Below are positions 43,567 through 53,132 of a stretch of DNA of 61,050 nt, piece by piece. A program made the translations under genes and the position numbers. This DNA comes from Candidatus Gastranaerophilales bacterium (GTDB lineage Bacteria; Cyanobacteriota; Vampirovibrionia; Gastranaerophilales; Gastranaerophilaceae): the NCBI GenBank assembly GCA_944322755.1, contig CALUPY010000014.1, forward strand, positions 1-61,050. Direction: 5' to 3'. Positions within the stretch are counted from its first letter, which is position 1; every line of letters starts with the position of its first letter. The notes below the pieces were generated by a model. The model was not told the DNA's origin. It was given only the letters and a program-made list of their open reading frames with translations, and did not search any database.

Positions 43567-45645
43567 ATGTCTGAATTTTATACACCACGGAGAATAAGAA
43601 ATCCGAAAAAGAACAATCCGTTTAAGCAATTTTTAATAATAGTATTTTCAATTGCGCTCGCTTCCTTCATCGGAGTGAATCTGTATTTAAACTCTCTGCC
43701 GCCGATTCAGAACCTTGATGGCTTCAAACCAAATATTGTCACAAAATTCTACTCATCCGACGATGAAGTAATCAAAACCTTTACCGCATACAGGTTTGAA
43801 AAAGTTGATATAGAAAAAGTTCCTGAGGATTTAAAAAACGCAATCATTGCAACAGAAGACAAAAATTTCTATCACCACCACGGATATGACCCGATAGGAC
43901 TTGTACGTTCTACATTGGTAAACCTCAAAGCGGGAAGTTTTGTTCAGGGTGCAAGTACTATTACACAGCAGCTCGCAAGAATTCTTTTCCTTAGCAATGA
44001 AAAAACTTTTGACAGAAAGATAAAAGAATTCATCGTTGCCGCAAGAATAGAAAAAACAATAGACAAAGACCAGATTCTTGAGATGTATTTGAATAATGTC
44101 TATCTCGGCTCCGGTGCATACGGTGTTGCAGGTGCGGCACAAATATATTTTAATAAGCCTCTGAATGAATTGACTCTGGCTGAATGCGCACTGATTGCAG
44201 GTCTGCCCCAGGCACCGTCTGTGTACTCTCCTTTTAACAACAAAAAGCTGGCAATAGAAAGAAGAAACCAGGTTCTTCTCCGCATGCTGAAAATGAGATA
44301 CATTACAAAAGAACAGTATGAAAAAGCCTTGAACGAAAAACTGCACTTAAATTCAAATCCGAATATTTATTCACTGAACAGAGCTCCTTATTTCGTTGAT
44401 TTTGCAATGCAAGAACTTGAGGAACTCGGATTTGACGAAACAGAAATTTCCCAGGGCGGTTATAAAATTGTAACAACATTGAACTACGCTGCCCAAAGAG
44501 CCGCAGAAAATTCAATGAACAAAAATCTTGCCCCCTACGGCTCAAAAACACAGGCCGCTGTATTTTCCTTCTCGCCAATAACAGGAGAGATATACGTATA
44601 TGTAGGCGGACGTGACTATGGTAAAAGCCAGTACGACAGAATAACACAGGCTGTAAGGCCCCCGGGCTCCGCATTTAAACCGTTTGTTTACGCAGCGGCA
44701 ATTGAAAAGGGCTGGGGACCAAATGACTATCTTGAAGATACTCCGATAAATATAAACGGATGGTCGCCCAAAAACTACGGCAACAGATACAGAGGCCAAT
44801 TACCATTATATGCAGGTTTGACCATTTCATCGAACGTCATGGCTGTACGTCTTATCAAAGAGGTCGGAGTACGCTCCGTAATCGGTATTGCCCGTTCTCT
44901 TGGTATTACTACCCCTCTTGAATATGACCTCACCATTGCACTCGGCTCAAACGGTGTAAAACTCTATGAGATGACCATTGCATACGGAACCTTTGCTAAC
45001 GGAGGCTTTAAAGTAAAACCTTACGCAATTGAAAGAATAGAAACTTCAAGAGGAAAAATAATCTATCAGGCGCCCAAAACAAGGGTTATGAAAGTTCTTA
45101 ATCTTAACACAGCTGCAGTTTTGACATCAATGCTTGAAACAGTAATTGAATCAGGTACTGCAAAAAGAGCAAATATAGGAAAACCTGCTGCAGCTAAAAC
45201 AGGAACAACCGATGACAACAAAGATGCTTCTTTCTACGGATACACTCCGGATGTAGTTACGGGAATCTGGGTCGGACGTGACGATAATACAAAAACAGGC
45301 GGAATATACGGTGGTACTGTTCCTGCTGCGATATGGAAAGATACAATGACTGTTCTGACTGAAAAATTTGGCGCTTCTAAATTCGATTATCCCGAAGTAC
45401 AGCTTAAACGCAACGGAAACATGCCGGCAAAAACAGAAACCCCGTCAGAATCAGACAATGATGAAGAAGCACAACAGGAGGAACAATCACAAAATCCGGA
45501 CTCCGGAACTCCTGAAACGGAAAATCCGCAAAATCAGGCAGAAACAAATCCTAATTCATTCAACAATACGTTTTTAAATAATAATGCAAAACCGCCAACA
45601 CCTCCGACCCCTCCTGCACCGCCATTGAACCCGCTTGGACGATAA
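43567..45645 (+). CDS. Class A penicillin-binding protein (PBP1A family)
   Basis: The ATG at 43567 follows GGGGATAG and gives MSEFYTPRRIR, a short cytoplasmic basic tail and one membrane helix. The 692-residue protein is a bifunctional peptidoglycan synthase. The glycosyltransferase domain has ATEDKNFYHHHGYD, QGASTITQQLAR and EMYLNNVYLGSGAYGV. The transpeptidase domain has PPGSAFKPF (catalytic serine in SxxK), SSN and KTGTT. A Pro/Asn/Gln-rich disordered tail of about 75 residues follows. An upstream in-frame ATG (43510) lacks a ribosome site. It acts at the outer face of the inner membrane. Confidence 0.93.
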   Translation: MSEFYTPRRIRNPKKNNPFKQFLIIVFSIALASFIGVNLYLNSLPPIQNLDGFKPNIVTKFYSSDDEVIKTFTAYRFEKVDIEKVPEDLKNAIIATEDKNFYHHHGYDPIGLVRSTLVNLKAGSFVQGASTITQQLARILFLSNEKTFDRKIKEFIVAARIEKTIDKDQILEMYLNNVYLGSGAYGVAGAAQIYFNKPLNELTLAECALIAGLPQAPSVYSPFNNKKLAIERRNQVLLRMLKMRYITKEQYEKALNEKLHLNSNPNIYSLNRAPYFVDFAMQELEELGFDETEISQGGYKIVTTLNYAAQRAAENSMNKNLAPYGSKTQAAVFSFSPITGEIYVYVGGRDYGKSQYDRITQAVRPPGSAFKPFVYAAAIEKGWGPNDYLEDTPININGWSPKNYGNRYRGQLPLYAGLTISSNVMAVRLIKEVGVRSVIGIARSLGITTPLEYDLTIALGSNGVKLYEMTIAYGTFANGGFKVKPYAIERIETSRGKIIYQAPKTRVMKVLNLNTAAVLTSMLETVIESGTAKRANIGKPAAAKTGTTDDNKDASFYGYTPDVVTGIWVGRDDNTKTGGIYGGTVPAAIWKDTMTVLTEKFGASKFDYPEVQLKRNGNMPAKTETPSESDNDEEAQQEEQSQNPDSGTPETENPQNQAETNPNSFNNTFLNNNAKPPTPPTPPAPPLNPLGR

Positions 45646-45671
45646 AAAACCAACGGAAAATAAAAAAAAAT

Positions 45672-45710
45672 AAAAAAGCTGTTCTTATTGATTGGACAGC
45701 TTTTTTTGTA
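45672..45710 (+). terminator. Intrinsic terminator of the PBP gene
   Basis: AAAAAAGCTGT and ACAGCTTTTTTT pair over a 13-base loop, 27 bp after the stop codon. Confidence 0.8.
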
Positions 45711-45717
45711 AAAATAT

Positions 45718-45885
45718 GACTCTGACTACTTTGTTGAACCCGTGTATGAATCAAGTCTATTCATCACTAACAAGTCTGGCACTGGCAACAAGTGCTTTAA
45801 GCCACTTACTCAAATGCTAAACTCAGCGCCATTCGCACTTCTTGTACACCACTACAAGCGAAATCACACTCAAATAATTGTAGTA
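45718..45885 (+). repeat. Dispersed intergenic repeat, copy C
   Basis: This copy follows the PBP terminator. It aligns with copies A and B through GACTACTTTGTTGAACC, ATGAATCAAGTC, TTCATCACTAACAAGTC, GGCAACAAGTGC and CTACAAGCGAAATCACACTC. AAGTG/CACTT and CTTGTA/TACAAG form hairpins where copy A has different but still pairing bases, a hint of conserved RNA or DNA structure. Confidence 0.75.
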
Positions 45886-45954
45886 TATTTTGCCTTTCGC
45901 CAGCCCGAAAACTCTTTATATATAAGCTTTTTAGCCATAAAAAATTGAAATTTT

Positions 45955-46025
45955 CGCCCAATAACAAGAATATATATATATATATTTATATAATATTATA
46001 TTATTGTTATTCTTGTTATTGGGCG
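45955..46025. repeat. 71-bp inverted repeat with 18-bp perfect arms
   Basis: CGCCCAATAACAAGAATA and its exact reverse complement bracket 35 bp of alternating A and T that can itself fold. The word GGGCGAAATTTTA reappears at about 46068, close to the reverse complement of the left flank (GAAATTTTCGCCC). The arms carry no T run typical of a terminator. It may be a cruciform site, a MITE-like element or a protein-binding site between the PBP and accC genes. Confidence 0.7.
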
Positions 46026-46264
46026 GTCATTTTGCCTCAAAGCCTCTGTACACAAGGGTAAAACCTGGGCGAAATTTTACAGGGTCATTGTAAAAAAAGC
46101 CTTCAACCCTTATATAGCAATGGATTTCAGAGTTTTTAAATATTTTATAGTTTTTTTATAATTTATAAAATTTACAATGTTAATCTAAAAAAATATAAAA
46201 TATATGTAAAATAAAAAATTTGAGATAAAATATCATTATCTATAGACCACTGGGGAAAAGAATA
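46026..46264. other. AT-rich region before accC
   Basis: No gene is visible. TTGAGA and TATAGA near 46219-46245 are a possible promoter for accC, with non-ideal spacing (15 bp). The rest is A/T-rich and without repeats. Confidence 0.45.
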
Positions 46265-47644
46265 ATGATAAAAAAAGTTTTAATAGCAAACAGGGGCGAA
46301 ATTGCCATCAGAATAATAAGAGCCTGCAAGGAACTGGGTATTCAGACTGTAGCGGTATATTCACAGGCAGATGCAGATTCTTTGCATGTCAGCCTTGCGG
46401 ATGAGGCTTACTGTATAGGGCCTGCACAGAGCGCAAAAAGTTATCTGAACATACCGGCAATAATCTCCGTAGCACTGACCAGCGGAGCAGATGCAATTCA
46501 CCCGGGTTACGGATTTATGTCAGAACGCGCGGATTTTGTAGATATTTGTTCTGACCATGGTATAAAATTCATCGGGCCAACAGCAGAAGCAATGCGAAAA
46601 ATGGGAGACAAAGCCACTGCCAGAAAAACAATGATTGCACATAATGTACCGGTTACACCCGGCACGGATATTGTTGATGACCTTGACGCAGCAAAAGAAT
46701 TTGCAAGAACAGCAGGATATCCTGTTATCGTTAAAGCTACCGCAGGCGGCGGCGGGAAAGGCATGAGAATAGCAAACAGCGCGGAAGAGCTTGAAGAAGC
46801 TATCACTCTCTGCCAGACAGAAGCACAGAATGCATTCGGAAATGCCGGTGTTTACATAGAAAAATATATCATCAATCCAAGACACATTGAAGTCCAGATA
46901 ATTGCCGACCAGTACGGCAATGTTGTACACCTCGGCGAAAGAGACTGCTCCGTTCAAAGAAGACATCAGAAGCTGCTGGAAGAAGCTCCATCTCCTGCAA
47001 TTGATGAAAAAACAAGAAAAGCAATGGGCGAAGCAGCTGTTACTGCCGCTAAATCAATAAACTATGAAGGAGCCGGCACTATAGAATTTCTGCTCGACCA
47101 CGACGGCAGCTGGTATTTTATGGAAATGAATACAAGAATACAGGTTGAGCACTGTGTTTCTGAAATGATTTCTAGCATAGACTTAGTGAAAGAGCAAATC
47201 AGAGTTGCCTGCGGCGAAAAATTATCTTTCACTCAGGACGATGTGCAGCTCAGAGGACATGCAATCGAATGCCGTATAAATGCAGAAGATGCAGACAAAG
47301 ACTTTATGCCGTGTCCCGGAGAAATAAAAGGCTACATTGCTCCAGGCGGCTTCGGAGTAAGAGTAGATTCTCACTCCTATACCGGCTACAAAATCCCTCC
47401 GTATTACGATTCTATGATAGGCAAACTCATCTGCTGGGGCAAAGACAGAGAAGATGCCAGAAAAAGAATGCTCCGGGCACTTAGTGAATATGTCATTACG
47501 GGCATAAAAACCACTATCCCGTATCACAAGAAAATTTTGACCAATGATGTATTTATCTCCGGCAATTTTAACACAGGCTTTATTGCAGAACATATGACTC
47601 CGCAAAAAGAAGAAAATATGCCTGCAAACCCAGCCAATGTTTAA
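46265..47644 (+). CDS. accC: Biotin carboxylase subunit of acetyl-CoA carboxylase
   Basis: AccC carboxylates biotin on the carrier protein AccB with ATP and bicarbonate, the first half-reaction of malonyl-CoA synthesis. The 459-residue protein starts [25 protein letters not shown] and has [13 protein letters not shown], the ATP-grasp loop [12 protein letters not shown], the active-site region [20 protein letters not shown] and [14 protein letters not shown]. The length is normal. A GGGGAAAAG ribosome site precedes the ATG. accB is not adjacent. A strong terminator follows, so it is a single-gene unit. Confidence 0.95.
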   Translation: MIKKVLIANRGEIAIRIIRACKELGIQTVAVYSQADADSLHVSLADEAYCIGPAQSAKSYLNIPAIISVALTSGADAIHPGYGFMSERADFVDICSDHGIKFIGPTAEAMRKMGDKATARKTMIAHNVPVTPGTDIVDDLDAAKEFARTAGYPVIVKATAGGGGKGMRIANSAEELEEAITLCQTEAQNAFGNAGVYIEKYIINPRHIEVQIIADQYGNVVHLGERDCSVQRRHQKLLEEAPSPAIDEKTRKAMGEAAVTAAKSINYEGAGTIEFLLDHDGSWYFMEMNTRIQVEHCVSEMISSIDLVKEQIRVACGEKLSFTQDDVQLRGHAIECRINAEDADKDFMPCPGEIKGYIAPGGFGVRVDSHSYTGYKIPPYYDSMIGKLICWGKDREDARKRMLRALSEYVITGIKTTIPYHKKILTNDVFISGNFNTGFIAEHMTPQKEENMPANPANV

Positions 47645-47667
47645 AAATTGAAGATTATTTTGAACTT

Positions 47668-47703
47668 AACAAGCTTAACATATCGTTAAGCTTGTTTGTT
47701 TTT
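47668..47703 (+). terminator. Intrinsic terminator of accC
   Basis: AACAAGCTTAAC and GTTAAGCTTGTT pair perfectly (12 bp) over ATATC and are followed by TGTTTTTT. Confidence 0.9.
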
Positions 47704-47946
47704 TAAAAATAAGAGATTAAAAATCCGCAAAACGTGGTAATAAGTAATCAGACGCAATTGTAAATGAAGGATATTAATAGGAAAATTCGTAACAAAACTT
47801 AATAAAGAATAAAAATTTTAGCACTTTTTTTGTCATTTTCGTGTTTTTTAATTCATCAGTGTAGAAAATCTCTAGGACACAGTTATGTGCAAATAGGCGC
47901 TAGTGATATTTTTATTATTTATAAAGCCAAGATAAAGGAGAAAAAA

Positions 47947-49800
47947 ATGACTAATGGTATTAACTCTTTCGACAACAACGATGCAAACATTAAAAAGCTG
48001 GGCAAACTAAACACAGCTAAAAGTGAAGGCACTCCCCGCTACGTTTATCACAAAGACAACGGCGGTGACTCAGTAGAGTTGTCAACAAAAAATAAAACCA
48101 AAAAAGAAAACCCGATTGCAAAATGGTTTAAAAGCATAGCCCTTGCAACAGCAGTCGCTGCTTCTTCATTAGCTCCGACATCCTGTACTGTTGAAGAAAA
48201 CTTTGAAGGAAAAGATGTTGTTATCACAAACGATGTAACAATTGATATGTCTGTTATTAATGACTTACTGCAAAAGATTATTGACAGACTCGATGAAATG
48301 AACCAGAACATTGTAGTCGGTAACGAAACAATTTCTGCACAACTTACAGAAATATTTGATGAATTACAAAACGGACAAATTGATGACCAGCTGTTCTTCC
48401 AGAAAATTATCGACCTGTTAGGAAATATCAATGAAAACGTGGTAGTCGGCGACGCAACCACTCAGGAACTCTTACAGGCTCTACTCGAACAGTATCAGGC
48501 AGGTGAAATTGATTACAAAGAACTCATGAATCAGATTCTCGGTGTACTGGGCAGCATTAGCTCTTCATTAGACGATCTGCTTGGACAGTTCGGAGACTTT
48601 GTTAACAGCTATAATGAAAACAACGAACAGTATCAGCAGAACTTTGACCAGATGCTTGACTGGATGTCCACAATAAACTCCTCAATTCAGGGCAACCATA
48701 TTGATATGTCCAAGATAGAGGAAATAATCGGCAACATCACAGTAAGCGGCGGTGCTACGCAGGAATCCTTAGACAAGATTCTTCAGGCAATAATTGATGT
48801 TAAGAATTCAACCGAAGCTAACAAACCGATAACAGTAGAAGACCTTGAAAATGTATTGAAACAATACGTTAATGATGATCAGGATTACACAGAAATCCTT
48901 AACACAATCAAAGACCTGCTTGAACAAGGCGGTGTTGGCGGAGGTTCCGGCTCTAATATCACTATTGAACAGTTAGAACAAATTATCAAAGACAATAAAA
49001 CAGACCTCACTAAGGTTACACAGCTGATGAGTGACATCTTAAAAGCTCTTAACAACCTTAACATGGGCGGCTCAGGCGGCGGAGACGGCACAATCAACGT
49101 TGACCTCTCAACCATCGAAGGACTGTTGACTGACTTGATTAACAAATATGACCAGGGCAGACTTGATGAAAACGAATTGCTCGAAGAAATCAACGGTAAA
49201 TTAGACAATATGGTTACAGCTGAAGATCTCGACGCACTTCTCGGCAAATACTACGACCAGCTCAAAGCTGACAATGACAAATACACAGCTGATATCTTAG
49301 ACGCAATAAAAGATGTAACTATCTCAGGCGGTTCAGGCGTAGATATGGATGCTCTCGAACAACTGATTGCAAAATACGCAAACAATAATGACGAAGTCGT
49401 TGACGCACTTGACAAAATCTATGAAAAAATGGACGAACTCGCTCAGACAGGCGGCGGCGATGGCTCAGGCATCACTATCAGAGATCTTGAAAACCTTATC
49501 AAACAGTACTACAAAGATCCTACCCCTATCCTGACTGAAATCAAAACACTTCTTGAAGATTTAGGTTCAGGTGACAGAATTACAATGGAAGAACTGGAAC
49601 AGCTCATTAAGGAAAACAAAACAGACCTGACAAAAGTTACACAGTTGATGAGTGATATCCTTAAAGCTCTCCAGAACAATTCCAACAACGGTGTTGATAT
49701 GAGCGGTATAGAAAATACTCTCAACTCCTTAATCAAAGACTACAATAACGGCAAGTCCGATATTCTCTCCACTCTTGAAAAAATACTTGACCAGCTATAA
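47947..49800 (+). CDS. Large repetitive coiled-coil envelope protein, possible lipoprotein
   Basis: The ATG at 47947 follows AAAGGAG and is preferred over an upstream frame. The 617-residue product has a polar N-terminal region of 60 residues, a hydrophobic segment (62-76) ending in APTSC with Cys80, and then about 530 residues of acidic helices broken by glycine-rich linkers (GGVGGGSGS, GGSGGGDG, GGSGV). The segment IEQLEQIIKDNKTDLTKVTQ near residue 340 recurs near 547 with few changes. The hydrophobic segment followed by cysteine suggests export as a lipoprotein, though the long polar leader is unusual. I recognise no family. It looks like a surface or adhesin-like fibre protein. Confidence 0.65.
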   Translation: MTNGINSFDNNDANIKKLGKLNTAKSEGTPRYVYHKDNGGDSVELSTKNKTKKENPIAKWFKSIALATAVAASSLAPTSCTVEENFEGKDVVITNDVTIDMSVINDLLQKIIDRLDEMNQNIVVGNETISAQLTEIFDELQNGQIDDQLFFQKIIDLLGNINENVVVGDATTQELLQALLEQYQAGEIDYKELMNQILGVLGSISSSLDDLLGQFGDFVNSYNENNEQYQQNFDQMLDWMSTINSSIQGNHIDMSKIEEIIGNITVSGGATQESLDKILQAIIDVKNSTEANKPITVEDLENVLKQYVNDDQDYTEILNTIKDLLEQGGVGGGSGSNITIEQLEQIIKDNKTDLTKVTQLMSDILKALNNLNMGGSGGGDGTINVDLSTIEGLLTDLINKYDQGRLDENELLEEINGKLDNMVTAEDLDALLGKYYDQLKADNDKYTADILDAIKDVTISGGSGVDMDALEQLIAKYANNNDEVVDALDKIYEKMDELAQTGGGDGSGITIRDLENLIKQYYKDPTPILTEIKTLLEDLGSGDRITMEELEQLIKENKTDLTKVTQLMSDILKALQNNSNNGVDMSGIENTLNSLIKDYNNGKSDILSTLEKILDQL

Positions 49801-49822
49801 TCTCAAGAGCCAAAACAAATTA

Positions 49823-49856
49823 AAAAGCCCTCTGCAAAACAGAGGGCTTTTGTTTG
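49823..49856 (+). terminator. Bidirectional intrinsic terminator
   Basis: AAAAGCCCTCTG and CAGAGGGCTTTT pair perfectly over CAAAA. It lies between the convergent repetitive-protein gene and carB and can end both transcripts. Confidence 0.9.
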
Positions 49857-49898
49857 TATAATAGCTGAAACTGTCAGTTTTTCAAAGTTAACAAACGA

Positions 49899-52800
49899 CT
49901 AAATACACTCTTTTACCTTTCTATACATATCAATACTGTCGTATGTCAGTTCAGGATGTACTATATAGTATTTCATTGCTTTTAAGTATGCCCGTGCAGT
50001 ATCAATCGAAGTAAAACACGGCGTAGAGTACATTTCCGCAATCGTTCTTATCAAAAATCCTCTGTTTTCCGAACCGACCCTCGCTGAATTTGCGTTAGAA
50101 GTCGGAGTGTTTATAACAAAACAGAGTTTTTTCTTTTTCATAGACTCCTGTATTTTTTCCATATCAAAATTTTCAATCTCTTTTGACTGAATACCCTGTG
50201 ATTCAAGATAGTTATGAGTTCCTGTTGTCGCAATAATTCGATATCCCAGCTCGACCAAAGTTCTTGCGATATCCTCTGACTGGGGCTTGTTGTGATTGTT
50301 CAATGACAGCAGTACATCTCCTCTTCTTTCCGGAAATGAATATCCGGCTGCCAGAAAGCCTTTAACGAGTGCTTTTTCAAAAGAGGTGTCAACACCAAGG
50401 ACCTCTCCTGTTGACTTCATCTCAGGCGCGAGAGCAGGGTCTATGCGATTCAATTTCTGGAACGAGAAAACAGGAACTTTAACACAAACCAGCGAGGTCT
50501 TTTCAACAAGTCCGGGTTTGTACCCCTGTTCAATGATCGACTTACCGAGAGCGGCATTTATGCCTATTTCTACCATTGGTGTATTTGTGACCTTGCTCAT
50601 AATAGGCACCGTTCTGGACGCACGGGGATTTACCTCAATGACATAAGCTATATCGTCTTTTAAGACAAACTGTATATTCATCAAGCCCTTTATTTTTAAC
50701 GCCCTTGCGATTTTATTCGTATAATCAACAAGATTTTCAATAACTTCGGGCTTAACTTTCTGAGTCGGATATATAGCCATACTGTCACCGGAATGAACTC
50801 CGGCACGCTCGATATGCTCTGTAATACCAGGTATTAGAACATTTTCGCCGTCTGAAATTGCATCGAGTTCAACCTCCTTGCCCTCAATGTACTGGTCAAT
50901 CAAAACAGGATGCTCATCAGAAAACTTGAGGGCAGAGTTGAAGTATGTGAGCATTTCATCTTCATTATAAACAACCTGCATACCGCGCCCGCCTATAACA
51001 TAAGAAGGACGGACAAGAAGCGGAAATCCGAGTTCCTGATGTGCTTTTATGGCGTCTTCGACCTTTCTTACAGCACGGCCTTTTGGCTGCGGTATATTCA
51101 AATCCCTCAATAATTTTTCAAACAGTTTTCTGTCTTCTGCAATATTTATTGATTCAAGAGAGGTACCGATTATTTCAACCCCTCTCTCTTTGAGCTTCGG
51201 CGCAAGATTTATTGCCGTCTGACCGCCAAACTGAACCATAACCCCTTTCGGCTTTTCCGAATCAATTATATTCATAATATATTCAATGTTCATTGGCTCG
51301 AAAAATAGTTTATCCGCAACGTCAAAGTCTGTGGAAAGTGTTTCGGGGTTTGAGTTTACAATCAAAGACTTGTACCCGTTATCCCTGACTGCCCATGCCG
51401 CATGTACTGAGCAGTAATCAAATTCAATTCCCTGTCCGATTCTGATGGGACCGGAACCGAGTATCAGTATACCTTCACGGTCTTTGTCGATTGTGTTCTC
51501 GTCATACTCTCCGTATGTTGAATAGTAATAAGGCGTATACGCTTGAAATTCCGCAGCACACGTGTCTACGATTTTAAACGACGCCTTAACTCCTGCTTCT
51601 TCCTTGATTTTTTCAACATCTGAAAGCTTTTTCTTTGAAAAAACGGCAATTTCAGCATCAAGAAAACCTTTTTCTTTAGCTTCTTTATATAACGCAGGTG
51701 TCAAAATCTCGCCTTTGAGCCTTTGTTCAAAATCAACCAGATTTTTAATTTTGTAAATAAACCACTTATCAATTTTTGTTATATGGTTTATCTCATCAAC
51801 GCTTATACGCCTTGTCAAAGCTTCCGCAACTCTGAATATCCTTCTGTCATCCTGCACATGGAGCAGTGCTTTAAGTTCATCGTCACTAAGCTGCATATAT
51901 TTTCTTCTGACAAGTCCGGTATTTTTGTCTTCCATCGCAGTTACAGCTTTTTTAAAGGAACTTTCAAACGTGCGCCCTATTGCCATAACTTCGCCGGTTG
52001 CTTTCATCTTTGTACCCAGAAGTCTGTCACCCTGTGCAAATTTGTCAAAAGGCCACTTCGGAATTTTTGTGACAACATAATCCAATGCCGGCTCAAACGC
52101 CGCCACAGTCTTTTTTGTAATTGCATTCGATATCTCATGCAGATAATACCCTATTGCAATTTTTGTCGTCACTTTCGCAATCGGAAAACCGGTAGCCTTT
52201 GACGCAAGTGCTGATGAACGGCTTACTCTCGGATTTACCTCAATAACGTAGTACTGGTTGCTCTTTGTATCAAGGGCATATTGAACGTTACAGCCGCCTT
52301 CGATTTTTAATGCCCTAATGATTTTAAGTGCTGACGTCCTTAACATCTGGTATTCTTTGTTCGTCAATGTCTGTGACGGCGCAACGACAAAACTGTCGCC
52401 TGTGTGTATACCAATCGGGTCAATATTTTCCATATTACAGATTGCAATTGCCGTATCGTTTGCGTCACGCATAACCTCGTATTCAATCTCTTTATAACCG
52501 GCAATACTTTTTTCAATAAGCACCTGAGAAATAGGACTTCTTAACAATCCCGAATGCACAATATCTTCAAACTCCTGCCGGTTTGAAGCAATACCGCCAC
52601 CCGAACCGCCTAAAGTAAAAGCCGGACGGATAATAAGAGGAAACCCGATTTCTCCTGCAAAATCCAACGCTTCCGCCAGAGTTGAAACAGTTCTGCTGGC
52701 AGGAATAGGCTCCCCTATTTCAATCATCAACTCTTTAAAAAGCTCTCTGTCCTCTGCGTTTTTAATTGCGTCTATTTTTGTACCAAGAAGTTTAACGCCA

Positions 52801-53132
52801 TACTTGTCCAAAATGCCTTTTTCATAAAGACTGACTGCAAGATTAAGACCGGTTTGCCCGCCAAGACTGGCAATAAGCCCGTCCGGACGTTCTTTATTTA
52901 TAATATACTCAAATGCTTCTATCGTAAGCGGTTCGATATAGACCTTATCGGCAATATGCTCGTCCGTCATAATGGTTGCAGGATTTGAGTTTACAAGAAC
53001 AACATTTATGCCCTCCTCTTTAAGTGCTCTGCATGCCTGCACACCCGCATAGTCAAACTCCGCCGCCTGACCTATAACAATCGGACCCGAGCCTATTACT
53101 AAAACCTTTTTTATATCATTATTTTTTGGCAT
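49899..53132 (-). CDS. carB: Carbamoyl-phosphate synthase large subunit
   Basis: CarB makes carbamoyl phosphate from bicarbonate, two ATP and ammonia delivered by CarA. The 1077-residue protein has two homologous ATP-grasp halves, each starting with a GSGPIVIGQ/GSGPIRIGQ motif, with RPAFTLGGSGGG in the first and RPSYVIGGRGMQ in the second. An oligomerisation linker lies between them, and a C-terminal MGS-like regulatory domain (ATTGTHNYLESQGI) follows. The length is standard. It overlaps carA by 14 bp and is the last gene of the pyr operon. The shared transcript couples it to pyrimidine synthesis. Confidence 0.97.
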   Translation of the reverse strand: MPKNNDIKKVLVIGSGPIVIGQAAEFDYAGVQACRALKEEGINVVLVNSNPATIMTDEHIADKVYIEPLTIEAFEYIINKERPDGLIASLGGQTGLNLAVSLYEKGILDKYGVKLLGTKIDAIKNAEDRELFKELMIEIGEPIPASRTVSTLAEALDFAGEIGFPLIIRPAFTLGGSGGGIASNRQEFEDIVHSGLLRSPISQVLIEKSIAGYKEIEYEVMRDANDTAIAICNMENIDPIGIHTGDSFVVAPSQTLTNKEYQMLRTSALKIIRALKIEGGCNVQYALDTKSNQYYVIEVNPRVSRSSALASKATGFPIAKVTTKIAIGYYLHEISNAITKKTVAAFEPALDYVVTKIPKWPFDKFAQGDRLLGTKMKATGEVMAIGRTFESSFKKAVTAMEDKNTGLVRRKYMQLSDDELKALLHVQDDRRIFRVAEALTRRISVDEINHITKIDKWFIYKIKNLVDFEQRLKGEILTPALYKEAKEKGFLDAEIAVFSKKKLSDVEKIKEEAGVKASFKIVDTCAAEFQAYTPYYYSTYGEYDENTIDKDREGILILGSGPIRIGQGIEFDYCSVHAAWAVRDNGYKSLIVNSNPETLSTDFDVADKLFFEPMNIEYIMNIIDSEKPKGVMVQFGGQTAINLAPKLKERGVEIIGTSLESINIAEDRKLFEKLLRDLNIPQPKGRAVRKVEDAIKAHQELGFPLLVRPSYVIGGRGMQVVYNEDEMLTYFNSALKFSDEHPVLIDQYIEGKEVELDAISDGENVLIPGITEHIERAGVHSGDSMAIYPTQKVKPEVIENLVDYTNKIARALKIKGLMNIQFVLKDDIAYVIEVNPRASRTVPIMSKVTNTPMVEIGINAALGKSIIEQGYKPGLVEKTSLVCVKVPVFSFQKLNRIDPALAPEMKSTGEVLGVDTSFEKALVKGFLAAGYSFPERRGDVLLSLNNHNKPQSEDIARTLVELGYRIIATTGTHNYLESQGIQSKEIENFDMEKIQESMKKKKLCFVINTPTSNANSARVGSENRGFLIRTIAEMYSTPCFTSIDTARAYLKAMKYYIVHPELTYDSIDMYRKVKECI

